NCBI GenBank assembly: GCA_963610315.1 | Contig: CAVDMV010000001.1 | Coordinates: forward strand, 86,739-150,738 | DNA length: 64,000 nucleotides | Source of the DNA: UBA3210 sp963610315 | Lineage (GTDB): Bacteria; Bacillota_I; Bacilli_A; RFN20; CAG-449 | Direction of reading: 5' to 3' | Part shown: in pieces, positions 1 to 9,055 of the stretch | Layout of the letters: the number at the start of each line of letters is the position of its first letter | Position numbering within the stretch: position 1 is the first letter of the stretch | Made by a program: the position numbers and the translations under genes | The notes under the pieces: model-generated | Databases searched by the model: none | Told to the model about the DNA's origin: nothing | What the model saw: the letters and a program-made list of their open reading frames with translations, nothing else

Positions 1-1011
1 TTCATCGAGTAATTCTTTTAGACCATTTAATCTACTTCCGCCTCCAGTAATAACTAGTGGAAGGAATTTATTATCAGAATCATTCCATTCGTTAATAACT
101 TGTTTAATTTTATCAATCAAGAGTTTTAAGCATTCCTTAATTGTGACATTAATATCCTTAATCGTAATATTTTTAAAAACATTAACTTTAAATCCTGGTT
201 CCTCATCTATACCATATTTTTCTTTTAGAAGTGTTGCTTCTTTAAAAGTAATATTAAGTTTTTCTGACATATATTGAGAAATCTTATCACTACCAAAACC
301 AATGCATTGATTTTTAGTAATAATTGTTTTATTCTCAATTTTAGTAAATGTAGTAATATCTCCTCCAATATTTAGTAAATAATAATTTGAAGAAATTGAT
401 TGAACTTCATCAACATTATCTAAATAGATACTTGTTACTAGTGGAGAAGAAGTAACTTGCTTAACTCTTAAGCCAGCAGTTTCAACAACCTTCACAAATT
501 TCTCTACATAAGTTTCAGCAAGAGCATAAACGGTGGCATACATTGTTAAATTTTGTGCTGTTTTACCAATTGGTGATTCAGAAGAATTTTCTCTACCATC
601 TAAAACATATTTATATGGAATAACATCATAAACTTTAAATCCATCCCCAAATTTTACTTTCTTTAATTGTGAGATGCAGTTATTAATATCCATTTGGCAG
701 ATTTTACCTTCTGGATTAATCGTATTAGTTGAAGCATTTTGTAACTTCCAATCAAGTGATAAAGGAGGTATCGCTAAAACTACATCGCGCATCTTAATTC
801 CTCCAAGCGATTCACTTGCCGTAGAAATAACTCCTTTAATCGCTGCGATAAGAGAATCTGATTCAACAACAAGTCCTCTTTCTAATGCGCTACAACTTGA
901 TTCTAAAGCATGGAGAACATAGACTTTTTCATCTTGTACAAATCCATAAACTAATCTAACGCATTTAGAAGTAATTTCTAGTGCTGCGTATCTTTTATTT
1001 TCATTACCCAT
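1..1011 (-). CDS. ftsA: Cell division protein FtsA, partial (C-terminus beyond window)
   Basis: Actin-like ATPase that tethers FtsZ to the membrane. 337 codons are open from ATG at 1011 to the window edge, so the C-terminal part, including the membrane-targeting helix, is missing. Visible: an N-terminal segment KRYAALEITSKCVRLVYG, a phosphate-binding region NIGGDITTF, and the adenosine-binding motif ITGGGSRLNG near the edge. The start is set by AGGAGG six bases upstream. It lies directly downstream of divIB (10-nt gap), the usual Firmicutes order, so ftsZ probably follows outside the window. MreB and DnaK share the fold, but the divIB neighbour supports FtsA. Confidence 0.9.
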   Translation of the reverse strand, partial: MGNENKRYAALEITSKCVRLVYGFVQDEKVYVLHALESSCSALERGLVVESDSLIAAIKGVISTASESLGGIKMRDVVLAIPPLSLDWKLQNASTNTINPEGKICQMDINNCISQLKKVKFGDGFKVYDVIPYKYVLDGRENSSESPIGKTAQNLTMYATVYALAETYVEKFVKVVETAGLRVKQVTSSPLVTSIYLDNVDEVQSISSNYYLLNIGGDITTFTKIENKTIITKNQCIGFGSDKISQYMSEKLNITFKEATLLKEKYGIDEEPGFKVNVFKNITIKDINVTIKECLKLLIDKIKQVINEWNDSDNKFLPLVITGGGSRLNGLKELLDE

Positions 1012-1021
1012 ACATGCCCTC

Positions 1022-1888
1022 CTACTTATTGTTTGCTAATACTTGATATGTTAAAGAAGTTGAATCATAGATTACCTTAATTCCTTTAACGCTATATTCT
1101 TTGTTATTGAATGTATCAGTATAAGCAATTATTTTTTCATCGTTATAAAGATATTTACCATTAAGATCTTTTTCTAAATAAATCTTTAATGAATCTTCAT
1201 TAATAATTTTTGAAGCGATTGAGATACTATTTAAAGCATCAAAACTAACTTTTAATAATGTATTATCATCGATTGAATAATAGAAATCGTAATAATAATT
1301 ATCTGCATCATAACCGACGAACATCGTTTTATAAGCATTTGTTGATTTTCTAATATTAAGAATGATGTTACAAAGATGAACATAACGAGTTAAATTGAAT
1401 TTATCGTTAAGTGGTTTACTAACTAAGTCGAGTGATAAAGGTAAATATGAAGACATATAGTTTTTAATAAATTCATCTTGGTTATTTAGTAAAGTATCAT
1501 CAACTTTATTACCATTAGATAAATAATATTCATCATTATATTTAAACATTGGTGAAATCTCTTGAGCGAAAATATTTAATCCCATTGGAGTGACGCTTAC
1601 TTTAACGCTACTTTCATCAATTAATGGATATTGTTTTAATGAACTACTAATTGCATCAGGAGAAATTAAATAAAGTGAATTAGATTTAGAAATTCCCGCA
1701 ATTGATAAATAATTTTCACTAGTTAAATAAATCATTCCATCAATAGTTGAATTATATACTTTAGAAATTGGTGTAACAAAATAAGCCACAATTAAAAGAG
1801 CGATGATTCCAATAAGAGAAAGTTTAGTAATAAAAACCTTTTTTCTCTTCTTGGACCTATTTTGTAATTCATTTTCAAAATCACTCAT
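1022..1888 (-). CDS. divIB: Cell division protein DivIB/FtsQ
   Basis: Bitopic divisome protein linking early and late division proteins. 288 residues: a short basic cytoplasmic N-terminus (RSKKRKK), one membrane helix at about residues 23-42, then a POTRA-like domain from about residue 55 (SENYLSIAGISKSNSLYLI) and an extracytoplasmic beta domain. Length and layout fit DivIB. The start has the ribosome site GAGGG. It lies just upstream of ftsA, apparently co-transcribed. The sequence is divergent, as is common for this family, so identity rests on architecture and neighbour together. Confidence 0.8.
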   Translation of the reverse strand: MSDFENELQNRSKKRKKVFITKLSLIGIIALLIVAYFVTPISKVYNSTIDGMIYLTSENYLSIAGISKSNSLYLISPDAISSSLKQYPLIDESSVKVSVTPMGLNIFAQEISPMFKYNDEYYLSNGNKVDDTLLNNQDEFIKNYMSSYLPLSLDLVSKPLNDKFNLTRYVHLCNIILNIRKSTNAYKTMFVGYDADNYYYDFYYSIDDNTLLKVSFDALNSISIASKIINEDSLKIYLEKDLNGKYLYNDEKIIAYTDTFNNKEYSVKGIKVIYDSTSLTYQVLANNK

Positions 1889-2002
1889 AGTTACCCTCTT
1901 TTCTACACGATTTTTCTTCGTATTTATTATATAATAATAAATTTTGATTTTATTTTAAATAGAAAATGAGTTTTTAATGAATTAATAACATTAAATTTAA
2001 GC

Positions 2003-2030
2003 AAATTAAAAGGTATCTAGATAGATACCT
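2003..2030 (-). terminator. Rho-independent terminator after mscS
   Basis: Perfect inverted repeat AGGTATCTA / TAGATACCT at 2011-2030. Read on the minus strand it is followed by TTTTAATTT. It sits 9 nt past the mscS stop and separates mscS from the divIB-ftsA unit. Confidence 0.75.
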
Positions 2031-2038
2031 AATAACAA

Positions 2039-2905
2039 CTATTTATTTTTAATAGTAACATCAAGTTGATTGAATGGAATTTCGATGTTATTTTCATCAA
2101 GTGCTTTCTTAACTTGGTCAAGTAAATCGAAATTGACAGTCCAATAATCTTCATTTTTCATCCAAACTCTTAAGACGATAACAATTGAAGAATCTGCATA
2201 TGATTGAACTTTAACAAAAGGTTCAGGATTCTTTAATACAAGATCTTGTGATTTTGCTACTTCAGAAATAACTTTTAACGCTAAATTGACGTCAGAAGAA
2301 TAACTGATTGTATATTGTTGATCAAGACGTCTAATAGGTTTAATTGAGTAGTTAGTGATATTTCCTCCGCTTAAAGCTCCGTTAGGAATGTAAATTACTT
2401 TATTATCTGGAGTCTTAATGTGAGTATAGATAAGATTAATTTCTTCAACAGTTCCACTCACACCTTGAGCTTCAATAAAATCACCTAGTCTAAATGGTCT
2501 AGTAACAATTAAGATTACCCAACCAGCAATATTAGATAAAGAGCCTTGTAAAGCTAAGCCTAAAGCGACTGCACAAGAAGAAATGATACTAGCGATACCT
2601 GTCATTTCAATACCGATAAATCCGAAGAAAACAATTAATGCAAGAGCTTTTAATACTTTTCTTGTCGCATTATAAACGGCGTTACAGACAATATCATCTT
2701 TGCCCTTTTTTCTTAAACGATTTCTTAAATTTTTCGCAAAAGTATTAATGAGAATGAAAACTACGATAAGTAAAAGAATACCGATGACTAATTTAATACC
2801 TGTAGTTAAACACCATGTCTTAATTGCATCCCAAATTCCTTCCCAAGAAAAACTTGATGTAGTTGTTTGAGTAGATGATGAAGCATCTTCTAAAAAATTA
2901 AGCAT
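2039..2905 (-). CDS. mscS: Small-conductance mechanosensitive channel, MscS family
   Basis: Membrane channel that opens on membrane tension and releases solutes during hypo-osmotic shock. 288 residues with hydrophobic segments at about 35-55 and 85-110. The pore helix region (ISSCAVALGLALQGSLSNIAGWVILI) is rich in Gly and Ala, then comes the MscS beta-domain signature RPFRLGDFIEAQGVSGTVEEINLIYT. The C-terminal alpha/beta domain is complete. Ribosome site AAGGAGAG precedes the ATG. A terminator follows. The short three-helix form is the usual MscS layout. Confidence 0.9.
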   Translation of the reverse strand: MLNFLEDASSSTQTTTSSFSWEGIWDAIKTWCLTTGIKLVIGILLLIVVFILINTFAKNLRNRLRKKGKDDIVCNAVYNATRKVLKALALIVFFGFIGIEMTGIASIISSCAVALGLALQGSLSNIAGWVILIVTRPFRLGDFIEAQGVSGTVEEINLIYTHIKTPDNKVIYIPNGALSGGNITNYSIKPIRRLDQQYTISYSSDVNLALKVISEVAKSQDLVLKNPEPFVKVQSYADSSIVIVLRVWMKNEDYWTVNFDLLDQVKKALDENNIEIPFNQLDVTIKNK

Positions 2906-2956
2906 ATATCTCTCCTTTCAAGCTAAAAATTATACTACTAAAATGTATATTTTTAG

Positions 2957-4513
2957 TTAATTTTTATAATTTATTTCACTTATTTTTAACTGAATAGCAT
3001 TATTTCTATTAAAAGTATCTAAAACTAATTTGCCTTTTAAAATAGCACACTTATAAGTGTAGTTAGGTTGTAAGTTAAATCCAATAAAAGAGCAACAATT
3101 ATTTAAATTTCCGCGGATATGAATTCCTTTTAAAGATTTAACTAAATTAGAAGGACAACTAACGATAAAATTAGGTTCTTTATAGTCTTGTCCAAATGGT
3201 TTTAAAGTGTTTAAGAATAAATAATTTTCATACGTTAATTCATCTGAATTAACTTCAATATTTATCTCTTTTTGAGGAGTTAGAATTCTTCCTCTTGCAA
3301 GATGATTAATCTCTTCTTTAAAGATAGAAAAATCTTCTTTTTTAATGCTTAATCCTCCAGATAAAGCGTGTCCTCCACTTGAAAGAAGATATTTACTTAA
3401 TTTAGTAAATACTTCATTTAAAGGTAAACCTTCTAATGATCTAGCCGAGCCTTTTAAAATTCCATCTTCACCATCAGTAAAGCAAATGGTTGGAACTTTC
3501 TTTTCAAGCATTATTTTATTAGCGATAATTCCAATTAAACCTTCTTTAATATGAGGAATATAGATGCAATAAACTGCATCTAATTCGTATTCATCTAAAG
3601 ATAAAGAAGAAATTATTTCGGATGTCATTTTTTTCCTTAAAAGATTATTTTCAGTTATAAACCTATTTATTGAAGAAATTTCAAATTCATTTTCAGAACT
3701 TAAAAATTTTACTCCATCATTAACTTTAACGCTTTCAACCATTCTTCCTAAAGAATTTATTTTTGGAGCAAGAATAAACGAAATATCATTTTCATCAACT
3801 AAAGCTTTTCCATCGAGTAAATATTTAATTTGAGGATAGGCATTTATTTTCATTGTCTCTATTCCTAATCGCACAATGATACGATTATATGATTTTAAAG
3901 TCATCATATCAGATATAGTTCCAATTGAAGATAAAGAAAGTAAATATGGATCAACATAACCTAAAACTAATCTCGATACATTAAAACAAACATATGCCGC
4001 GCATTGAGGTAAGATCGATCCATCAATTTTTAAAAACGGATGAACAATCGCGTAAGCATTAGGTAAAACTTCTCCTAATTCATGATGATCAAAAATTAAG
4101 ACATCAATTCCATGATCATTTAAATAATCTACTTCAGAATTTAAAGAAATCCCATTATCAACTAAAATTACTAATTTATATCCTCGAGCGATGATCATAT
4201 CAGCCATTTTTAAATTTAAGCCATAGCCATCTTTATATCTAGAAGGAATGTAATAACCTACTTGATAATTTAGTATTTTAAACATCTTGTAGATAATCGA
4301 AGTAGAAGTAAATCCATCACAATCATAATCGCCATATATCATTGTTTTTTCATTATTTTTAATCGCTCTTTTAATTCTTTCAACTGCTTTTTCGATATTT
4401 AAGAATCTTAAAGGATCTTCTAAATCATTATAAGTTAACGTCTTAGTTAATTCGTTATAATCATTAAGAGATAAAGAATAAGCTTCTAGTAATTTATTTT
4501 GAAAAGAGTTCAT
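2957..4513 (-). CDS. recJ: Single-stranded-DNA-specific exonuclease RecJ
   Basis: 5'-3' exonuclease on single-stranded DNA for recombination and mismatch repair. DHH superfamily motifs are visible: DYDCDG at residues 62-67 (motif I), VDNG near 118-121, DHH at 142-144, and the DHHA1 signature SSGGHALSGGLSIK near residue 375. At 518 residues it lies at the short end of the family; the C-terminal extension of B. subtilis-type RecJ looks absent, while the nuclease core and an OB-like tail remain. Ribosome site GGAGG is close to the ATG. It follows secDF, the order found in many Firmicutes. Confidence 0.9.
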   Translation of the reverse strand: MNSFQNKLLEAYSLSLNDYNELTKTLTYNDLEDPLRFLNIEKAVERIKRAIKNNEKTMIYGDYDCDGFTSTSIIYKMFKILNYQVGYYIPSRYKDGYGLNLKMADMIIARGYKLVILVDNGISLNSEVDYLNDHGIDVLIFDHHELGEVLPNAYAIVHPFLKIDGSILPQCAAYVCFNVSRLVLGYVDPYLLSLSSIGTISDMMTLKSYNRIIVRLGIETMKINAYPQIKYLLDGKALVDENDISFILAPKINSLGRMVESVKVNDGVKFLSSENEFEISSINRFITENNLLRKKMTSEIISSLSLDEYELDAVYCIYIPHIKEGLIGIIANKIMLEKKVPTICFTDGEDGILKGSARSLEGLPLNEVFTKLSKYLLSSGGHALSGGLSIKKEDFSIFKEEINHLARGRILTPQKEINIEVNSDELTYENYLFLNTLKPFGQDYKEPNFIVSCPSNLVKSLKGIHIRGNLNNCCSFIGFNLQPNYTYKCAILKGKLVLDTFNRNNAIQLKISEINYKN

Positions 4514-4530
4514 ATTTCCTCCCTAAATTA

Positions 4531-4552
4531 AAAGGCTACAGAAGTAGCCTTT
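4531..4552 (-). terminator. Hairpin between secDF and recJ
   Basis: AAAGGCTAC / GTAGCCTTT, nine paired bases with a 4-nt loop, begins 4 nt after the secDF stop. The minus-strand sequence downstream is only weakly U-rich (TAATTTAGG) and the recJ ribosome site follows at once, so it may be a weak terminator or a processing site rather than a full stop. Confidence 0.5.
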
Positions 4553-4555
4553 AGA

Positions 4556-7129
4556 TTAATCATTAATTCCAGGAATGATTGCTTCACGAGCTTCAGAACC
4601 AGGATTTTTATTTTTAAGTTTTGCTTCTTCCATCTTCTTTTTATTAATCTTTTCTCTATTGATTGAGAATGAGAAATGAATATGTTTAAAGAAGAATAAT
4701 TGGCAAGGAAGAGCAAGAATGATTGTTGCAATATAACCAACTAATATTGTAATCGCCATCGCTCCATATGTTGAGAATACACTTGAAGTTAATGGTGAAG
4801 CGAATGCTACAACGAAAGTAGAAACTAAGGCAAATAAAGTAATTACGCTGATAATTCTAGTTTCAGAAGCTAATACATCATTCGCGATAATCGCTCTTTG
4901 TTCATAAGTACCAACTTTAATTTTATTTTCTCTTAATAAGACTTTATTTCTTTCATAGAGAGGAATTTGAATAATCATAACAACGATTAAGCCTGCTGCA
5001 ATACCAGTTAATGATAAAGCAGACATACCAATTCTACTTGCTACGTAGAAAGAAATAGCGACTAATGAAGTTGGGATTAATGTAACTAATGTAGATAAAC
5101 CATATGTAATACCGTATCTAATTAATACGAATACAACTGATAAGCCTGCAAATAATGAAACAACAATAATCGCAGAAGTAGTTAAGTAATTAACACTTGA
5201 AGAAGTAACTTCGACAATTGCAGCTGTTACTTGATAATCTGCGGAAGAATAATTTGTATTTTCTTGAATAGTAGAAATTAAATTTGAATCATTGATTTGA
5301 TCAATTTCTGAAGCAGTTAATGTTGTATTAAATGCGACAGATACATAAGCGACGTCATGTTTTTGAACTGTTGTATAATCTTCTGCTTCTGGTAAAACAT
5401 CTTCAACAACTTTAATATCAATTGTATAAATCTTATTCGCGATACTTGGATATTTATTATCAAAGAAAGATTGTACATCTTCAGATTTTTCAAACATATA
5501 GTGTCCGCTTGAATTATCAACATAAGAAGACATTTCAATACGAGTATAAGTCTCTGAATCAGAAGAAACATTAAAGACATTAGTTGAAGGAATAATAATA
5601 AATACTGCAATTAAGATAACACATAAACCAGAAATAACAGTTGCGACAATTGAATTTCTCTTTAAGTTCTTAACTGGATCAACTTTAGAAATAACTTTAG
5701 TTGTTTTTTCATCTAAAATACTTACTTTATTAGCCTTTACTCCAAAGATAGAAAGTTTTTCACTAGCTACCTTATTATGAGTTAACCAATACATTTCAAA
5801 TAAAGTATATAAACGATTAACAATTAAACTGACACATGTACCAATTAATAATACTGCAGGGAATAATTTAGTTTGAGAAGAAACTGCATTAACCGCGATA
5901 ATTGTAATAAATAAACCTAAGACTGTAACATCAATTAAGTTAACTAAAGTAGATTTAGTTGCTTGTTGATTAGCTTTAATTGCAGTCTTAGCATTTTGTA
6001 ATTCACTCTTAAATTTAGTTAAATAAACAATGGCATAAGAGGTATTCATAATTAATGAAGCTAAGAAACCTAAGCTAACCATTGTTGTAAATGTATAACC
6101 AAAGAAATTAAATAAAATTAATTGGATGAATAAACTTAGTAAGATAGAAGTAAATGCTCCTAAACCTGCAAGTCTAAATCTTGCTACTAAATAGATTAAT
6201 GCAACTAATGAACCACCGATAATACCATAGATAATAATATTTGTATAAGCATTACCTTCACTTGCTTCAATTCTTTGAGTATAAAGTCTTTTCATTGAAT
6301 AAGTTGATGAACCATAGTTAATAATTCTTTCAACAGTATGAGCGGATTCAGCAACCATTTCTGTTTGAGTATAGTCATAAGCAGAAATTTTAAATGAAGC
6401 ATCTTGGTAATCACCATTCGCGTCTTCTGTATAAGTAAAGTTATCAGTAGGAACTAAAGCTAAGATTTTATCTCTAATTTCTTCTTGTCTTAAAGTTTCA
6501 GTATCTTGATAAGCTTCAACATAAGAATCATTTTCAGTTTTATCAAGCCATAAGACCATAACACCAGTAATGTTGTTATTATCTTCACTTCCTGAATTAT
6601 ATTTTTCCATGAACTTTTTATAAGCATCATTACATGTATCAACGAATTTCTTAAATTCTTTTGCATCCTTTAATTCGACTGAAACATAAGGAGTTGATGA
6701 ATTCCATTCAACGCTTGCGCTACCAATGACGAATGGTTCTTCCATTTCTAATGAATAATCAGCATCGTTAGAAAGTAAAGTTGAAACTGTAATTTTACCT
6801 GTAGCTTCAACTGATCTAAGAACATAGTCTAAATCAGTTTCTGTTTGAGCGTTCATCTTGATACGGATGAAGTTTTCATCTCCATCGCTAGATTTTTCAA
6901 CCGCAACACTTGCGTTTTCAACTCCAGCATCTTCAATTCTACTAACAACAGTGTTACCAATGTCATTAATGTTGTTGTTATCAGAACCTAAGTCAACTTT
7001 ATATAAAGTTTCATAGCCACCTTCATATTCAAGGCCTGAATTAATTTTTTCTCTTTGTGGGTTAAATCCACAAACAATGATCAATAATGTAGATATTATC
7101 AATAATAAGAATCCATAGAATCGACGCAT
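4556..7129 (-). CDS. secDF: Protein translocase SecDF fusion
   Basis: Integral membrane subunit that uses ion flow to pull proteins through SecYEG. 857 residues as a single fused polypeptide, the form known from Bacillus. There is an N-terminal membrane helix (MRRFYGFLLLIISTLLIIVC), a large outside domain to about residue 300, a membrane block (SLVALIYLVARFRLAG), then a second half with its own helix, outside domain (about 520-640) and membrane block. The start at 7129 is chosen because AGGAGG lies six bases upstream; an in-frame TTG 18 nt earlier lacks such a site. Confidence 0.9.
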   Translation of the reverse strand: MRRFYGFLLLIISTLLIIVCGFNPQREKINSGLEYEGGYETLYKVDLGSDNNNINDIGNTVVSRIEDAGVENASVAVEKSSDGDENFIRIKMNAQTETDLDYVLRSVEATGKITVSTLLSNDADYSLEMEEPFVIGSASVEWNSSTPYVSVELKDAKEFKKFVDTCNDAYKKFMEKYNSGSEDNNNITGVMVLWLDKTENDSYVEAYQDTETLRQEEIRDKILALVPTDNFTYTEDANGDYQDASFKISAYDYTQTEMVAESAHTVERIINYGSSTYSMKRLYTQRIEASEGNAYTNIIIYGIIGGSLVALIYLVARFRLAGLGAFTSILLSLFIQLILFNFFGYTFTTMVSLGFLASLIMNTSYAIVYLTKFKSELQNAKTAIKANQQATKSTLVNLIDVTVLGLFITIIAVNAVSSQTKLFPAVLLIGTCVSLIVNRLYTLFEMYWLTHNKVASEKLSIFGVKANKVSILDEKTTKVISKVDPVKNLKRNSIVATVISGLCVILIAVFIIIPSTNVFNVSSDSETYTRIEMSSYVDNSSGHYMFEKSEDVQSFFDNKYPSIANKIYTIDIKVVEDVLPEAEDYTTVQKHDVAYVSVAFNTTLTASEIDQINDSNLISTIQENTNYSSADYQVTAAIVEVTSSSVNYLTTSAIIVVSLFAGLSVVFVLIRYGITYGLSTLVTLIPTSLVAISFYVASRIGMSALSLTGIAAGLIVVMIIQIPLYERNKVLLRENKIKVGTYEQRAIIANDVLASETRIISVITLFALVSTFVVAFASPLTSSVFSTYGAMAITILVGYIATIILALPCQLFFFKHIHFSFSINREKINKKKMEEAKLKNKNPGSEAREAIIPGIND

Positions 7130-7325
7130 TTTCTTCCTCCTAAACAAATTTCATTTTTAAAATGAGATTTTTGATATTTGACTTATTTATATTCATAAAT
7201 AAATCACTTATTTATTTCAATAAATCGCTTAATAGTATACTATTTATATTTATTATTTTCAATAATAAGGGATTAAAAATAGTTTATTTTCATAACAAAA
7301 CTCGATACTACCTTAAACATAACTT

Positions 7326-7358
7326 AAAAGTAAAAAGAAGGGTTAAAATTTCCCTTCT
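7326..7358 (-). terminator. Rho-independent terminator of the ruvAB operon
   Basis: AGAAGGG / CCCTTCT at 7336-7358 with a 9-nt loop, followed on the minus strand by TTTTTACTTTTAAG. The stem overlaps the last bases of ruvB. The rest of the 7130-7325 spacer is very AT-rich and carries the secDF upstream region; no other element was recognised. Confidence 0.85.
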
Positions 7359-8361
7359 ATTCTTTTGTAAATAAATCGATATTGAAATGTTTATAAGCTA
7401 GTTCAGTGGCTACTCTTCCACGAGGAGTTTTATTAATTAAACCTAGTTTTAGTAAGTAAGGTTCATACACTTCTTCTAAATTATTAACTTCTTCACCGAT
7501 TGTTGAAGCTAATGTTTCTAGTCCGACTGGACCACCGTTAAAACGCTTAATTAAAGTCTTAATGTAACGTGAATCAATATCATCAAGACCTAGAGCATCA
7601 ATTTTTAAAAAGCCTAACGCTTCTTTAGTTAGTTCTAAAGAAATAGTCTCTTCATCTTTATAAGAAGCAAAATCTCTTACTCGACGATATATTCTATTCG
7701 CGATACGTGGAGTACCTCTACTTCTAAGAGCGATTTCTTTAGCCCCTTCATCACAAATTGGTGTTTTAAAAACCTGTGATGTTCTTTTAACAATCGAAGT
7801 TAATTCTTCAGTCGTATAATAATTTAATCTAGAAGTAATACCAAAACGATCTCTTAAAGGTGAAGATAAATCACCAGGTTTAGTCGTCGCACCAAATAAA
7901 GTAAATGGAGCGATATCGATTGAGATGTTTCTTGCTTCATCATCTTTACCAATCATTAAAGTTAAAGTAAAATCTTCCATCGCACCATAAAGAATTTCTT
8001 CTACTACACGAGGAATACGATGAATTTCATCGATAAAGAGAATATCACCAGGTTCAATAGTTGATAAAATTGCCGCTAAATCGCCAGGTTTTTCAATACT
8101 AGGGCCATTAACTAAACGAATATTAGTTCCCATTTCATGCGAAACTACATATGCTAAAGTTGTTTTACCTAGACCTGGAGGACCATAAACTAAAACATGA
8201 TCAAGAACTTCATTTCTCTTTTTAGCCGCGGCAATAAAAACGCTTAAATTACGTTTCATTTCCTCTTGACCAATATAGTCATCAAAAGTTAATGGACGAA
8301 GTGATTTTTCTTCTTCCATTTCTTTACTATCTTTTTTATTTGGATCTAACATTCTTGCCAT
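7357..8361 (-). CDS. ruvB: Holliday junction branch migration ATPase RuvB
   Basis: Hexameric motor that drives branch migration with RuvA. 334 residues, the standard length. AAA+ domain with Walker A GPPGLGKTT near 61-69, Walker B LFIDEIHR, sensor region GATTKPGDLSSPLRDRFG, then the C-terminal winged helix (TPRGRVATELAYKHF). It starts one base after the ruvA stop, so the pair is co-translated. No ruvC is present, as expected in Bacilli, where RecU resolves junctions. Confidence 0.97.
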   Translation of the reverse strand: MARMLDPNKKDSKEMEEEKSLRPLTFDDYIGQEEMKRNLSVFIAAAKKRNEVLDHVLVYGPPGLGKTTLAYVVSHEMGTNIRLVNGPSIEKPGDLAAILSTIEPGDILFIDEIHRIPRVVEEILYGAMEDFTLTLMIGKDDEARNISIDIAPFTLFGATTKPGDLSSPLRDRFGITSRLNYYTTEELTSIVKRTSQVFKTPICDEGAKEIALRSRGTPRIANRIYRRVRDFASYKDEETISLELTKEALGFLKIDALGLDDIDSRYIKTLIKRFNGGPVGLETLASTIGEEVNNLEEVYEPYLLKLGLINKTPRGRVATELAYKHFNIDLFTKE

Positions 8362-8362
8362 A

Positions 8363-8941
8363 TTATTTCCTCATCATTCTTAATACACTTGTGATATATT
8401 CTTCAGTAGATAAAGTTTCATCATCAACTAAATTAAGACATTTCTCTATTTCTTTTTGTTTAAAGCCTAAATTCTTTAAGCCGATTATCGCATCATCTTT
8501 GTTTCTATTACGAACAACGTTCTTTTGTTCAACTTTATTAACGCTAAAATTAGTTAAGCTACCTTTTAAATCAAGAATGATTTGTGAAGCTGCTTTTTGG
8601 CCAATCCCATCTAATTTCTTTAAACGCGAAACATCTTCATTTTCAATCGCAGAAATAAAATCATTAATCGAAATTCCTCTTAATGCACTTAAAGCAGTTT
8701 TTGGTCCCACTCCTTTACAAGAGATGAGCTTATTAAATAAATCTTTTTCTTCAAGTGATTTAAAACCGACAAAGAATTCTTCATCTTCTCTAAGAATATG
8801 TACAATATAAATTATTAATTCATCATTAATTTCAAATGAAGAAGAATCAATTACAAGAACTTCATAACCAATTCCATTTACATCAATAACGATCGAAGTA
8901 TCAAATACGCAGACAATTCTCCCTTTTAAATAGTAATACAT
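8363..8941 (-). CDS. ruvA: Holliday junction binding protein RuvA
   Basis: Tetrameric junction-binding partner of RuvB. 192 residues: an N-terminal OB fold (YYYLKGRIV, INGIGYEV-like VNGIGYEVLV), helix-hairpin-helix region (SCKGVGPKTALSALRGI and KKLDGIGQKAASQIILDLK), and a C-terminal UBA-like domain that contacts RuvB (ALKNLGFKQ-like). There is no clear ribosome site before its ATG; the preceding peptide gene stops one base upstream, so translation is probably coupled to it. Confidence 0.95.
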   Translation of the reverse strand: MYYYLKGRIVCVFDTSIVIDVNGIGYEVLVIDSSSFEINDELIIYIVHILREDEEFFVGFKSLEEKDLFNKLISCKGVGPKTALSALRGISINDFISAIENEDVSRLKKLDGIGQKAASQIILDLKGSLTNFSVNKVEQKNVVRNRNKDDAIIGLKNLGFKQKEIEKCLNLVDDETLSTEEYITSVLRMMRK

Positions 8942-8942
8942 A

Positions 8943-9041
8943 TTAGATTTTTTCTAGCAAGATTAAACCTAAAAAAGTTAATAAGCATAAAAATGCTGAA
9001 ATTAAGCCAATATAGATACTTTTAAGTTGTTTTTCTTGCAT
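8943..9041 (-). CDS. Small membrane peptide (32 aa) upstream of ruvA, unknown function
   Basis: A short gene translating to 32 residues: basic start MQEKQLKSIYIG, then one hydrophobic helix (LISAFLCLLTFLGLILL) and EKI. It has a strong ribosome site, GGAAAGGAG, seven bases before the ATG. Its TAA is one base from the ruvA ATG (TAATATG), and ruvA has no clear site of its own, which argues that this peptide is really translated and couples ruvA expression. I recognise no family. It may act mainly as a translational coupler. Confidence 0.6.
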   Translation of the reverse strand: MQEKQLKSIYIGLISAFLCLLTFLGLILLEKI

Positions 9042-9055
9042 AGCTTCTCCTTTCC

